Of a stretch of 64,000 nt of DNA, positions 1 to 14,115 are shown in pieces. The stretch is from Tubulanus polymorphus (Eukaryota > Nemertea > Palaeonemertea > Tubulaniformes > Tubulanidae): NCBI RefSeq assembly GCF_964204645.1, contig NC_134028.1, positions 24,960,153 to 25,024,152 of the forward strand, written 5' to 3'. A program made the position numbers and the translations under genes. The notes below the pieces were generated by a model, which searched no databases, was not told the origin of the DNA, and saw only the letters and a program-made list of their open reading frames with translations. Each line of letters starts with the position of its first letter. Positions within the stretch are counted from its first letter, which is position 1.

Positions 1-132
1 CGATTTCAAAACGTCCTTGATCAGAAACAAACTATCTTCTCGTTTTGAAAATGTTTTCCTCAATAGATCCGTACTCAAAAAGGTTTAAAAAAGCCGAAAA
101 TAAGTATATTTCGTTTAGAAAATTGTGCCTAC

Positions 133-3100
133 CTTCGTATTCGGTTTAGAAACTGCGGCTATTCTCTTGTACCATTCATGATTGCCACGCTATTTCAAAA
201 AAGAATGTCGCGTTAATGTCTCGAAAATTCAAATCGTTGGAGCCCAAAATTCCGATAGAGAAAGTAGCCCAGTAGACTCAGTAGCCCAGCTGTAGGTGAA
301 AAAGCACAGGGCTTTGAAACTCTTATAATTTGCCATGAAATGTGGCTGAATCAAAACAAATGCCTCTGAAGATAAAATCATAAACAGACTTGCCTTCGAC
401 GAATGCTCATTAGATATACGAAATTAAATTGTTCGATCAATCAGTAAAGCGGGATCGTTTGCATTACTGGATGAAAACAACTGCTTACTAATTGCACCCA
501 TCCCTTTTCTGAATTTCCTAACGAAGGCTACCGCCTACCTTTAAAACTGTGGTTATTTCGTGGCAGATATCTTTGGCGAACGGGCAACATTTGTAGAATA
601 CTTCCATTCTGTGCAGCAGGGAAACACATCTAAAAAGCACGAATAACGATGGCTTCATTTCATACCGTGGCATAGTTTATAGGATCAATCTTAAAACATC
701 AGTAAAATGAGGACGAATAACGGTGGAACGTACTTGAGCATGTTTTGCAGACGAATTTGAGCCGTCATATTGGCAGCTGGAAAAACGTCTCGAATTTTCG
801 CCAATAATCCCAGACAGTATTCGATGAACATATTGAACGAATCGGCCAGAGATTCAGACTGAAAAATAATCACTTCGTTGAACCTCATAGCATCGACGTA
901 GAAAACTACAAAATACTTCAACAGGACCCAGAACGTCATGAAAAAGTTAATCCAAGCACGCTCGCGTTTTCAGGCCAACTTCTAGCAAATCCTAACTCAA
1001 CTCATATATATCAATAGAATAGAAGAAACTCGACAAGGCTTGAAGCGGCTTACTTTGTCTTATCAGATATCAAGAAACTCCAGAAGAAACAAGTTTTTTG
1101 TCGAGTCAAATATCAAACCGTTGCACGTATAGCAATCTCAATAAAGATAATGCCTTAATTCGCAAATAGAAAAATTAATTTAGAAATTCTATATCATGTG
1201 GGAGAATAGTGCTGGATTATGGATTTAGGTTTTTGGGAAATTATGGATGAGATAAGGTGAAATGCATGGTTTGGTGGTAACATTACTCCGTGGTAACATT
1301 ACTCCGTGGTAACATTACTCCAATCTGCTTATCCGTGGAGACACATGGCATTAAAATTTATACCGATATTTGATAAAAATGAAACAATTATCTACTCAGT
1401 GGGATTCGAACTCGATAGATTTTTTTAACGATGTATCGAGTTGAACTTCGTATGAAAAGGTTGAAGACGACGGGGTTGTCAAACTGGCTCGACACGACGA
1501 TCACGCATACAGTTCATAAAGCGACTGCCACGCGAGAAATTCGCCGCGGAAATTGTCTTCAATCAGTGGATTGATCAATTGTTACCTCGTCTCGCGAAAG
1601 ACCACCTGGTGCCCAGACTACGTCCAGTTCTTCCAGTAATCGCAGCAACACTTCGTAGTCGAACGGGTGCTCCATGTGCTTTCTACTGTACGCCATCCAC
1701 CGACTATACGTCATGGAAGAAAAACATTAAAAAAAGAAATCTCCCGTCAGAGCAGGCGAAAGAAGCGGTTTCTGCAGTGATCATCGCGATAGTATATTCT
1801 GAGGGATTAGAACGTAATTCCACCGTAAAATGATAATATGCAAATCTCGCGTGTAAGACGATCTTTCCCCTACAATGTTTGGTCGGTTCTGGATACATCG
1901 ATCTTGTCTTCGACGATGAAACGCGCTTTTTCTCTGTTTTAGTAATTATTAATTGAATTTCATCGATAGAGGTCTCATGAGACGAGATGATAGTTCACAT
2001 GCCATGTTTACTTATTCGTACCGGGCTAACTTCTCAAGAGCATTCTTCGCTAATATCAGCGTACCCGGCGATCGTGCATTCTAATTGCGGCATACGATGA
2101 ACCGTCAGGTGTCGCTAGTGTGCAGTAAGACATCAACTACTGCAACTTATCGGTCAACTTACTGGTAAATTTCATATTGCAGCGTATAACAACCCACTTG
2201 GCGGTCAAACACACTCAATTATTCGTGTAATTATTAGGGATTTACTTGAAAATTTGATTCAAAATTTTGATTCCAACCATTAGGCGATGTTATTTGTCTT
2301 GAATATAGTTAGCACTAATGACACTTGTTTGGCCGCGGATAACGGGAAATTACGTGATCGTCGAATGACATGCGCGACATCTATGACTGATTAACATTTC
2401 AACCATAGCTTGAGTGTTTCTACTAAACTTACCATACTGCCTGCTGTATCTCAGTTATATCTCCCTGTATAGCATGTTGATGCAATATCGTCAATGGCGC
2501 CTGGGGCAGGCCACCGGTCCATTTGTATGACGGTTCCTGTCAAAAATGATAATCAACTTATCGAAGAGGTTTTGTAGGCCATATTGGTCTCTTGCCCTAC
2601 AGTCAACATATTTTTCCGTAAGATTTTCGTAATGTAGGTCATTATTTTTTTCGACTAGTTTCTTTTCTATTCGAATTTTACAGTTCACTTCTTGAAATTC
2701 AATACATTAACATAGTATTTTTGACGTACGTAGTTGATGCTGGTATTTGATAATCTAACTAGATGAAAAGTCAAAGATACTAAACATCGACGACGCTAAG
2801 ATCGTTTCTTGAACAGACTACAAATTAATCACAACTGGTAACCGTTTGGCGGACCAATTTGCATGAGTTTTACTGACCAATGTAAGTGGTCCCGTAAATC
2901 GAGCCGCAGGGTCAAGTTTCAAAATTGATAAATCAATTATGAGTAATTTACAATTAGTCCGTATGGCTCACCGATTGTCCGAAAGGAATTTCTACAAGCT
3001 TCATCTCCAATACTAAAAGGCGTTTTAAATCTTAAGACAGTTCTTACGTCATAAGGTTATTGTGCCAAGATTGACATAGACATAAAAACGGGCTTCTCAA

Positions 3101-6100
3101 TTCTTAGCATTGTCTCTTGAACAGGGTCGTAGTTTTTGCAGTTTTTTTTATTACCTTTCCCTTTCTTTACATTGACGTAAGTTGCGTGCGCTATTTTTGA
3201 AAAAGAATTTCATTCCCCTTTGTGTGTTTGTGTGTGATGTTTGAACATAAGAAAATAATCTATATCCTCCAATGAACCGACCTCAAAATAGATGATATTT
3301 GTTGATGCCATTGTAGGTAGTTTATTGTTTTCAGCGTGGTTTCACGTGAAAGTAGTCACGTCGTTTGATCTCGTTTCATTACTACATCCAGGGTTTAGGG
3401 TTGAATAGCGCCGCGAGCGAAGGGCACGAAACGCGCGCGCACAATTCGATAATCAATTTTCGAACGCAGATCAAACTGAAACCGATCGATATTCGCGGAC
3501 GAAATACAAATAAATTTGTCTCGTACGTGAAAGTTTGATGATAAAAGCCGTTTGTCTGAAGCCGACTTTACGTGCAGTATGTAATTGAATCACTCAGCGC
3601 CTACAGATAGACGCACAATACGAGAACGATTCGATTCGGTGTCATACAATCATAAGGCAACTTAAGTCAAAAGTATTGTTTTGTCTTGTGTGGTTTCTGT
3701 AAAAATATTCAATGAAAATATATAATCATAATCATACGTACGCTGAACTGTCGGAGCTCGTGTTCGAGGAAAATGCCCATCAGATCCTGGTGTTGACGGA
3801 AATCGGTCCAGTTGTCCTCCTCCGGGATACCCCTGTCCTCCCGCGTCCCTAAAGCGAGTCTCAGTCGTATCTGTCCTTCAACTGATGACAGCGATGACCT
3901 TCCTTCAAGGTCGTACCATTTATCGATTCCAGTCGATGGAATGTCCTTTAGAAATAGGTGAAATAACTTTATTTTACAATAGGCTTGATATGGATCAACA
4001 AGAAGGAACCTTGAACATAGATGGGGTACGATGAAAAGTTAGGATTTTGCAAGGGGTAAGCGATGATACGCCAGGTGTCACTACTGCTTGCTTGTTTACC
4101 GCACTTCAATTTCCCCTACGTTTTGATCGAAACCGACCCTACTTTTAATGGAAGCGATGAATTCTACATAGACCAAGAAGATAGAAAAATCCAACCTTTA
4201 TACGTATTTGGTGGGTCGCAAGGTGATATTTGAATTTGGGAGTTCAGAGAATTCAGTTGCAAGTTAATTGGAAATTAACTCATTTCGACTACTCGCCATG
4301 ATATTATGTGGTGATTGACGAAACCCCGACCAATATCCCCATACATCCAACTTGTGAGCGACCAGTTTAAGAAGCGATAGGGCCTCCTAACTTGCACGCG
4401 AGTTTCGCACAAGGCTAAAGGCACCAGAATTTCATTAGATTAAGATCGAGAATATATATTCGCGAGATGTGTCAGTCGAATTCTACTTTCTTCACAGTTC
4501 AACGATACTTGAAATGTGTCGAATGATTTAAACAAAATTGATTTATATTTCACCGTCGCCGTCGACTGGTATGCGTTTATTGTGACATTTGCAATTTTCC
4601 ACATCGCATGAAACATGGTCTCTGGTGGATGACTTGCGTCCAATCTTTGATCGTTAATCAAGGCCATATCTAATCATATTCCGCAGTTTGAAAGGACCGA
4701 AATCTCAGTCGCGCGTCGACGTTTAAGAAATCTAATAATCATTTGAATGATATATAAGTCGATAAGTCAACACCGGGTAATATGAACTTAATATGTAATC
4801 TTTCTGAAATTACCTGTAATTACGATTGGAATTATATTTTCTGCGCTTGCATACGTCATTGTTTGTATGATAGGTTCGTCTCACGAGGAAAATACAGAGA
4901 TAAACTGATTTTGAGACGTTTATTGAAAGGCTATTTATACATGTATGAATACATGTATATGTAACAATATACTCGACTGGTCAATGCCAGTATTCAGAGT
5001 TGATGAGCAACGGCCATAGTTGATGATTTAACAATTCATTTTCACTGATATCAAAACTTCGAATCTTGCTAAACCATCAACAGTGGGTTCATGAACCACA
5101 AACCAACAAGGCAGAAAGTGCTGTAATCCTTGCTTTGCGGTTATATTTCTTAAGATTTTTTATATATTCTATGACCGGATGGCCAAAACGATGCCTGGTG
5201 GATAAAGAGGACCTACTTACGTCTAATCTAAGATTTACGCAACCGAGAAAGTCGTCAACATTTCCGGAGCTACTCGTTCTGGCGGACTGGGCGATTTGCT
5301 TGAAAACTCGGCCCAGACCTTTGAACCCTTGGATTTCGTTCAGTTTGCTCGCCGCGTCGAAAACGGACGTCTCGTCGTCGTGATCCCTAGAAAAACGAGA
5401 CAATAATCGAGTTGGGAAACTGGGGATAATCCATTATAAATTGTCAGTCGCTGTTAGGGTGCTTCTAGGGTACTTTTGTCCCTTTATCGTTGGGTTGCTT
5501 TTCTCTTTTTTAAAAACAATTTGTGATGCGTGTTTAACTAAGTTTCCCTGTGATAGATTTTGACAATTTTGGCAAAATTCTAACTAAGGTAAATCGCTAA
5601 AACAAAAACCGAACTTCCCGGGGATTAGAATATCATTGGAATTGTTTGTTCGCTTCACATAGCGCTCCCATAATATTTGGGGTTAAAACGTTACATCAAA
5701 TCTTAAGTAAATACAGGCCATTGCGGTGTCATATTCTGAAATCATCTCTTATGTTAAAAGCCTCCTTATATATTAATTACATTCAGGATTGTACTGATTG
5801 TTACCAGCATGCTAGCTCTACGGATTTGTCACCGCTCAGAGGTAGCTGCTTACATTCCTTTCCCGACTCCTTTTTTCCTTTTTCTTCTAAATGTTGCAGG
5901 TTCTCTCGAATATTACTAATAATATTAACACCTCAGGTTTTTGGGTGGCCACACTTCCGTGTGTTCATAGTACAGTTCTTTCTGCTCTAGAAAATTTAGC
6001 CTCCTATTTTCTTCAACAAAACCATAACTTCTAGTCTATGCTTCTGCTCCCCCGAACATAAACCTAACGCTTATACATTCCTGTTTCTTCGTTCCTCAAA

Positions 6101-9100
6101 TCCCCGAGCTAATAACCGAACGGCCGAGCTTTACAATACTCGTAGATATCTAAAATACGTCTGTGACTCGTGTGACATAACCCTCAAGCTTTTATTTCAT
6201 TAGAAATTGGGACCAGGTGCCGATGAAGTTGTAGTAATAAAAGATGCTGTTTTTATGTCTAATTAGAGGCAGTAAGGCGCACGGCTGTAAGGCAGTGCGG
6301 CATAATGTAGTTTGTGACCCTGAACTGGAACTAACGAATCATTCATCGACCTGTGCTAATGACACGAGAATAAAATTCATCAGCGCCTGTTCGTAAACTA
6401 GTCGGTTAATTAGATGCTTAGTTTTCACAGCAGTGTTTGTACTGAATTACCGCGTTACTTTTCCGTACTAGAAAGCCGCCACGACCCGCAGGAATATATT
6501 ATACCATTCACACATCGGATTACTCTTTCATCTTCGAGTGAAATGAAATGGCCATCCCACATTGCTGGTACCTTCCCCTCCGCAGAGGGGCGAACCTGAT
6601 GACATTTGACGAAATGTTAAACCGTTCGGTCTCAGTTTTGCTGAGAAAGTTATCAAAAAGTAGATGCAGCAAAAATATGCGAATTCCAAACTTAAAGTTA
6701 GATGGAAATGATGACAACTGTCTTGATTTATACGTCATATTTCTACGGAGGACCATCAATACAACTCTACTGCGGCAATTGCTGATCCACCAGTTGCGTA
6801 GCACCCCTAAAACTCAGGCATATGGGCGCTTTCTGTGTGACATCACACCGAAGATAAATGTCAGAATCGACGGTTGAAATTGAAATTTAGTAAAATATTA
6901 TTGTTCAGTAGTTTAATCTATGCAAGCCTACGTCAGATGTGAGCTAAAATAAATCAAACTACTGCACGTGTTCTAGAATCGTTTTCGAGAAAGTCTGAGT
7001 GATCCATAAGTGAAATCTTATGATGAAAGTGTTCGGCTAACCACACCCAACTTTTTATCTATAACCAACACGTACTACATGAATGTTGCTCTATTTATAT
7101 ACAATTCATTTATGTGTTATAAACGCTCTCGAATTTCGCTTCACTGATCGTTTTGAACTAAGAAAAAATACGCGTAGACTCACCAAATATCTAAATGCAA
7201 CCTATCGGTCATGTGATCGTCCAAATCGCTGAAAGAAAGAAGACAATCATAAAGACGTAATCTACATAAGGTGAACGCAGATGTGAAACACGAAAGGCTA
7301 TGGTATTTCGTTCATTCGCGGGGAGAGGAAAACTAGACTAAATTTTAATTATCTTTATTTCAAGCCTCGCGGTTACTTGCGTGAAGTTCAAATGATGACG
7401 CGTATATACGCGTGACGTCATCGAAGTGTCATACGTCATTAAATAATGACGTCATCGATACTTGGCGTTCTTTTACACAGCCCAAGTGGAGAAAATGTAC
7501 AGGATTTGTGCAAAGTCCTCGACCCGTCTCAGCTACGGGCATGGCGATATCCATTCCGGCCGTATGCATAAAGTATCGTTATTTTGATATCAAGGGGCCA
7601 GTGTTGGAGACTGGTCCCGTAGGCTAACTCTGCTGAAATTGAATTGAGTTGACCCTCCATGATACTAAGAAACTACAAATTATGATACCGGCTCCATGGG
7701 TAAACTTAATAATAATTCATTGCCAATTTAGTGAACCCCCAAGTTGAAGGTAACATCAGTCTACATAAAACCTTGTCAAGAAATTTACTGATTCGATGCC
7801 CTATTATCGTTTAAGGTAAGATTACCTTAGTCTATCATCTCAGGTTAGGGAAGGTTAGACAGCGGCGAAATGAATAAGCCTATTAGTAACCGCTAAAGAC
7901 CCCTCAATCTGTGCTCTGTTATCTTCGCGCGCCGTTCCATTTCACGAGTCATTAGTTTATATCATGTTACCATCGAAAACCCGGATTTCAAAGAGCCGAT
8001 TGCTGTGAATAATTGATTCATTCGTTTGAAACGAAACGGATGATTCCATTTTAAATACCAGGGGAAATGATAGTCGTTCGGTAAAAACCGCCTCTGCGAA
8101 CCATCCTCGATTCCCTTTGAACGAATCTCGAGACGTTTGAAACCAAAAGGGGAAAATTACTCTACGAATGTAAATACTATTGAAGACTTCGATTTCGTTG
8201 TTGTATTAATGAATAATCACTCATCTCAGATATCCTTCGTATTTCCATTCACGGCATCATATCGTTTTTTTGCCGTCGACGTCGCGAGCTAAGATACCGA
8301 ATAAAGGGATTATTAGAAGAACGGAGGAAATTTGATAGCGGTTCGTGAGGTTTGGGTGGGGGTGGGGGCGGGGGCGGATATACGTGGCTTCCTAAATTGT
8401 TCACATTTCACAAAAAATTGACGCGCGTGAGATTGGAGTAAAGCGAACTGTTCGCTCTAAAACTCTATGCATACTATGCATTCATTATTATTTTCTTCAT
8501 CAATTCATGCCTTTCCATTTTGTCATGTCGTGTAATTTTCAGGTGTCTGACCAGCCGTTTTCGATACAGCCTGCATGTGTCTTATAATGGCTCTGTCCCG
8601 GCTCCTGTCAGTTGTATGATTATCTAATTAACATATTTGTAATTAATGAATTTTGTCATTGACGTACGAAAACAAATTTTGTACGTATTCACGCTGACAA
8701 ATGGATTTCACTATATTTCAATGTTCGTGGGGTCATTTATGAAGTAGATCGCATCCATGGAGAAGGAGGGGTCAATAATTTGGCCACTTCTCCACGTGTG
8801 TTACATAATTGAGTTGGAATTTGTCTGAAATCAAATTAACCAGCGCAGTTTGAGGTAATGAGCTCAATATGAAATTAAACTCTTGACCCAGAGAGAGACA
8901 ATATAACATCATTTTGAAACCCGAACGTCAATCATAATCTCGTTGCATGAAGGTGAATTGGGTGTTTAAAGTCACAACTGGGAGATGGTGGAATGGAACC
9001 CCAACGAAGTTCCCCAACGTACGGAATTATCAACAGCAGTCGTGGAGCCCCTTTGAACAATGTAATCACTTGCGTTTCAAAAATTACGATATCCATTCAT

Positions 9101-12100
9101 TACCCAAAAAACAATATACAAAAATGCGCTCTGAAATACTTACAATCTGAATTTCTCATTCCAGTTTGGATTCAGAGTTTCTGTGACTACAGATGTTGAA
9201 CGGATGTATCGGGCTGGCAGAATGTCGCGTACGGCCGTGTGTTTCTCCTTTTTGCGTTTGATACTTTGGGAAAACTTTTTCAGGGCGCTGCTTCGTTTCT
9301 CTTTCAGTTTGTGCAGGGGTTCCTCGTCGGATGAGAAGCCGCTCTCGCTGTGAGTGCGGTCCATATCGCGCCGGTTTCCGGGCATGATACCCAACATACA
9401 ATAAGGGTCGCTGAAACCTACACGATTTTAAAAGACGTTTGAAAATGTATTCGAAACCTCGGCATTAGTAAAGAAATCCCACAAAAAGAAAAATAAGTCC
9501 AAAAAGTTTCGTTGAGCTGAATTTCATTCGATATCTTGATAGTCATCTTCAGGATTACTCCATATTAGGATAAAGTCGGAACTTCGATTAAAATATTCAT
9601 AGCTTAAGGAAACTTTTCAGACATGTTTTCAATTATATCGCAGGATTTCCGTTTGTATATTATCTCCACAACATGGAGAGAGTGTTTCATCGACTGATCT
9701 GTTAAGCTAGGGGCACACAACGGTATTGTTTCACCCTTGTAAAGTTCGCGTGTTTGCGTCCAATTCATCACATCGAACGCGTTCGATATTTTCGGCCGAA
9801 AAATGTCGCATTATCTGCTCGCATTTCATGAACCGATCGTTCACATCATTGAAATCACATGATCTTAAAATGGCGGCAAATTATTTCATGATCGATGACG
9901 ATCGCTGCGTATGCGCTACGTGGGCTCGCGATCAGGCGCATGAACTCGATTCAATCGGGCAGAAAAAGCTCCCGTTTGTCAACGCTTTATTCTGATAGAC
10001 AAATAACCCATGGCGTTTCCCGCGCGGAAACAATGATTTTCAGGATTTTTCTTTTCTAATTTCTAGGTTAAAAATTATGGTAAAACTAACCGTTGGCATC
10101 TTTAGCTTCTAAATCACGAGCTTCGATGACAGTTGCATTCAAAACTACAAGAGGCGCCTGCAAGGAGAAATGAAACTACTAAGCGTATGAAAAAAACATG
10201 GCCGACGGCCGTGAAATTGTTTCAAAGGAATATTTTTTAGAGTCTATTAGGTGCACATTCCGTATCGATTTTTATAGAGTTGAGTTCACGTCCCGGGGAT
10301 GGGGGGGGGGGAGGGGCGGTTCGTTGTTTATGAACGTGCGTTATACTTAAGACATAAAATCATTTAAAAGGAATGAGAAGAATACGCTTTTCAAACGAAA
10401 TTAAAGAGTGGATCAAAACGTATTTGCACCAAGCTGAGTGTTATATATATATATATATATATAAGTCGAGATATACGTATAGCTCATAAGACGTCGGGCT
10501 TAGGTTTCATATAAATTAAGCCGTCAGAAGGTTGGCCGGTGAGGATAATTCTAAAGTCGATGTTTCTGTGGATAGAATTAGCGATTCTATCCATAATTCC
10601 GATGAAAATTCGTCGACTACATCGATCGATACGTCGAATATAATTCGACGATGTACATTGTTCCGCATAGTGTATGGGATCGCGGTATATTTGCGACGAA
10701 CAATGAGATGCGAACAAGAGAATATGATCAGTTCACGTGATAGATATCGATCTATAAGAACACATTCAACAGGTCGCAACCAGGGCCCGTTTTGCTTCAG
10801 ATTTCGTTCAAGTTCCATCACGACAGACGACGCTCTGAAACAGGCCCTGGATTAGGTTGTAGGGCCTACATGATTCCGACATACGCGTTCCGTTTCAGAA
10901 TATGTCAAATTCATTGGCGGACGCTTTAGCATTGGAAATGTTATTACAATTTTGATTTTTTGGTTTGCTATCTAATTCAGTTTATCTAAACTCGAGACGG
11001 CACTTCGTATCAGAGAAGAAGGTAGGGCGGAAAGAAGTTAAGGAATTACCTAGAATCATTGAAATTCGAGTAGCCTACCGGTCAACTTGGTAAACCTCAC
11101 AAGTTAGACTAATACGTGTTATGAGATAAATTTCGCAAACGCTTTCAAAGAACCGCTAACTCGAGTAAGACTGATTCTATATAACCACATTTATGCCATA
11201 TAATTTGATCCGGTTATGGGCTCAACGTTAGCTGGAAAAATGCAAAATCAATCCCCCGACCTTTTACCTTTTCCTCGCTAGCTTTGGCTAGCAGCCTGGC
11301 GTGGTCTTCCGGTGACACGCCGAACGCCTCCTGCGCGTACAAATACAAATCCTGTATAAACGGCAAATGACTTCCGCTTGTCGTTCCGATCTTATGTTTA
11401 ATCGTATACAACACTTCGATATAAAGCAACTCAAACTACAACCAATCAGAAAAGGAATCATGTATTCAAACAGTATTTTTTCAGTCGATTTAGAATTCGT
11501 CGATCGTTTAGTTTGACTGGAGTAATTGCTGTACCTCTTTCCTCTGTAGTTGGTGTATTTTCGATTTGTTGACGAATTGAGATTCCGAGGGCGGTGGCTT
11601 TTCAGACTCTTTCTCGTTCTAAGGTACAAAAAATGTTAAAATGAAAATACAATGATGTCCAGTTTGCTCAGTGGCTATTAGTCGGAATGATTTAATAGTC
11701 GAGTTGATGAACAAAATAGTTCATTGCACCATCTTTCAACTCGTTTTGAAGTACAGCGACCGTACTCTTTCGCTAAGTCCAGACAGACTGATATTCGGTT
11801 TCACCTATGGCGAATTTTGGATTTAGCGGCGGGAACTAATAACCAAGCGCACTATAGTTCGAAACGCATTTCACAGTGCGGGCCATCTTGGAACTAAGTC
11901 CGAGCTATAGCGACCGAACTCAATTGCGCGCTTCGCTATTTCCCGACTTAAAGAGTTCCGACTAACATTCGGTTTCACTTAGTTCAAAAAATGTCGACTG
12001 ACAACCAAACCGACGTTCGCCTATCGGTTCGCCGACGTTCGCCTAAATAGTCGATAAATCGCGATATCCGAAGTTCGTAGACGCGATCTAACTAACGACT

Positions 12101-14115
12101 CTCTCGCGCGAACCCTTTCAGTCATACGCTGAGGTTAAATCTCAATAATCTGTAGGAACATTAATAGATGTTAATGCGCTACCAATCTATTCTTACGCAA
12201 GTGTAACTGATGTGTATATAGCTTATCACGAATGTAACGATGTGTTGATTGATTTTTTTTTGTTTTTTTTTAAATATGGCCGTAATGGAGAAGATTGATG
12301 CCTTAACGTATATCCGATGGCTTCATTAATGGACGCACGATCGTATGGACTTGCTCGCTTAAAGCTAATACTAAGCCAGAATTTATTCATTCATAACGAC
12401 CGTCTCTGTGTACACGTTATAGACTGCAGATCCCGCGGCATCGTAAGACGGCACGGCGACCATCGTCTTATAGGTGAATCGAGCCACGTCTTGAATCGTG
12501 AGTACCGAACAATGTCTTGAATAAATGGCGCCTGCAGACGAGTGGAAACCTGACTGAACAACACGTATGTCATGCGTGTCAAAGTTATCGAGTTGTACTT
12601 GAAAGCAGCAATGCAGGGCACTCCGGGGCACTCCACGGCAAGTATTATACAATACCAGACGTGTTCACGTTCGCAAACTTTTCATAAAGACACGGAACAA
12701 GACGGGTTTTGTAAAGATGTTTTTTTGTAATCTCTGATAAGAGATTCTGCGCTGACGTTAAACGTTCACAAACGTCAATATAAAGATGGATAAAATGATC
12801 TTCAACATTATGGTTATAGTTATTTCCAAAATCTAGATGTATTGAATTGGACAGCTAACAAAATCAACCCCGATCAGGCTGCTTGGAAGATTGTTTGAAT
12901 GAACCGGAACCAAAATTTCGAATTGTTATTATGTTATAACGTAGGGCCATGTTAATTTTGGCGTTTATTTTAATTTAATATATTTCATTTATTTTGATTA
13001 TCCCTTTTAAGAGGTTGTGCACTACGTAATCAATATATCGGGGCTAGACTGGTTGCCGGTCAATTGAATTCAATTATTGATATATTCAAATCCAAACTTT
13101 ATTGATCCCGAATATCATAAAATGTATATTATTATTATTATTTATTGTTATATACATTATATTATTTATTGCCGACAATATATGTTATTCTCTAAGGTAT
13201 CGATAAACTTTCAAGTTAGTTTCCATGTTTTAATTGACATATTCGGTTGCACTTGAGTTTAGTCGCATATAGTCGAGTAACATCTACGACCGAAGTTCAC
13301 CTAGTGGACGACTGACCGAAACGCTCGTCGCCGCAAAATAAACAGTTTTATTTCACGTTTTTCGTTCATTTGTATTTCAACCATTAACTACGAGAGAAAT
13401 GACGTTCGTTCTGTGTCAGTGTTTCCGGCAAATGCAACACGCGGTGAAAGTGCCGCCCATCATGGATGCAAGAACGCAATCAGCAATTCCTTCCGGGTTT
13501 TATATATTTCTTAAAATAGTACAATACCGTAAGAGAAAATACGGCAAGATCTATGATAATAAAATGTTTTGTCACAGTAAATTATAACAAATTTTCGAGC
13601 GTTTTGTGGTGATAGGATATCAAATGACAACGCGAACACGTAGAACAAGGAATGAGATACTGCCCGAATAAGCAATCATTCTCGCGGAAACCTTAGTCCT
13701 GATTTGATTTGTGTCCATTGGCAAATCCTTATGAGTGGCTGCATATTTAACAACGAAGCCGATTCAGTGTGTGTACAGTGATTAATAGAGAATAGTTCTA
13801 TCGGTGCCGATGGTCGAGAGAGGGAAACATATTCACTCCTGAGCGACTATAGTAGTTGCTCGGAAGCTGCTCTTCTATTGGGAGAGATGCCTGATACATG
13901 GTTAGAGTTAGAGTTAGAGAAGGGTGCTATCCTTTATAATTATGAAATTTGTTACAATTTCTTGTGGAGATAAACTATATTTCTGTATCGACCCATATAG
14001 AAATTAAACTGTTATCATTGTTCTTACCTCGGTTGCCGTTCGAAGTCGGCGATTTTCCTGTTTCCATGATAAGGCCGTGAAGCTTTCGAAGAAACTGCCA
14101 TCGGACTCTTGAACC
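133..14115 (-). CDS. BAIAP3: BAIAP3 / Munc13-4-like C2-domain protein, partial (13 internal exons)
   Basis: Exons read on the minus strand: 14115-14028, 11618-11535, 11435-11268, 10157-10091, 9417-9144, 7228-7184, 5386-5221, 3945-3742, 2500-2433, 1703-1586, 858-734, 629-539, 189-133. All have GT/AG borders and every junction keeps phase, giving about 518 codons. The order matches the BAIAP3/UNC13D family: an N-terminal [14 protein letters not shown] stretch, an [16 protein letters not shown] helix, then a C2 domain with [15 protein letters not shown] (Ca2+ loop 1), a long Ser/Lys-rich insert, [10 protein letters not shown], and LHLDIWDHDDE (Ca2+ loop 3). It continues through [10 protein letters not shown] and [10 protein letters not shown] into the Munc13 helical region. 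The long [17 protein letters not shown] loop favours BAIAP3 over Munc13-4. The family primes SNAREs for dense-core vesicle or endosome-to-Golgi traffic and acts in the cytosol at membranes. The Ca2+-binding Asp residues are kept, so the C2 domain should bind calcium. The start codon exon and the MHD/C2B end lie outside what I can see; the 3' part continues past position 1. Confidence 0.93.
1274..1321. repeat. 16-bp tandem repeat, three copies
   Basis: Three exact head-to-tail copies of gtggtaacattactcc in a BAIAP3-like intron. Confidence 0.9.
6520..6620. repeat. SINE/foldback-arm-like fragment
   Basis: Contains ctccgcag followed by a gcgaacctgatgacat stretch. This resembles the box-B-bearing arm of the foldback repeat at 17764-18100 (ctctgcagggactcgaacctgatggcat). 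It lies in the BAIAP3-like intron between exons 7228-7184 and 5386-5221. Only one arm is seen here. Confidence 0.4.
7398..7454. promoter_or_regulatory. Palindrome plus two perfect CRE (TGACGTCA) sites
   Basis: A 16-bp perfect palindrome acgcgtatatacgcgt (7398-7413) overlaps a CRE octamer at 7413-7420. A second CRE is at 7447-7454, and each is followed by tcga. CREB/ATF-type bZIP factors bind this octamer. The cluster is inside a BAIAP3-like intron, so an intronic enhancer is possible; that function is inference. Confidence 0.4.
10442..10463. repeat. (TA)11 microsatellite
   Basis: Uninterrupted TA dinucleotide run in a BAIAP3-like intron. Confidence 0.9.
11840..11990. repeat. Dispersed repeat family 1, copy A
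   Basis: Shares with 26420-26580 the ordered blocks gcgcactatagttcg, ggccatctt, ccga then gctatagcgaccg, ttcgctat, and cattcggtttcac. The second copy is diverged but collinear. No coding sequence or clear terminal repeats are visible, so this looks like a non-autonomous interspersed element inside a BAIAP3-like intron. Confidence 0.6.
13012..13235. repeat. Dispersed repeat family 2, copy A
   Basis: Starts with gaggttgtgcactacgt then atcaatatatcggggct, and includes tagactggttgccggtcaat. It ends with an AT-rich part and a gataaactttcaagttag stretch. Related copies lie at 27905-28080 and 40930-41050, and the end block also occurs near 36868-36900. It is a short non-coding interspersed repeat of about 220 bp in a BAIAP3-like intron. 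Confidence 0.55.

Noticed and set aside
9705-9995. Possible transposon end (aggggcacacaacgg)
   Set aside because: No matching inverted end was found nearby.
10484-10855. Overlapping open frames on both strands of about 100 codons
   Set aside because: Intronic, no recognisable domain; the plus-strand frame starts at TTG.
12383-12652. 89-codon minus-strand frame in a BAIAP3-like intron
   Set aside because: Looked mildly protein-like, but I found no matching domain, phase link or splice borders.
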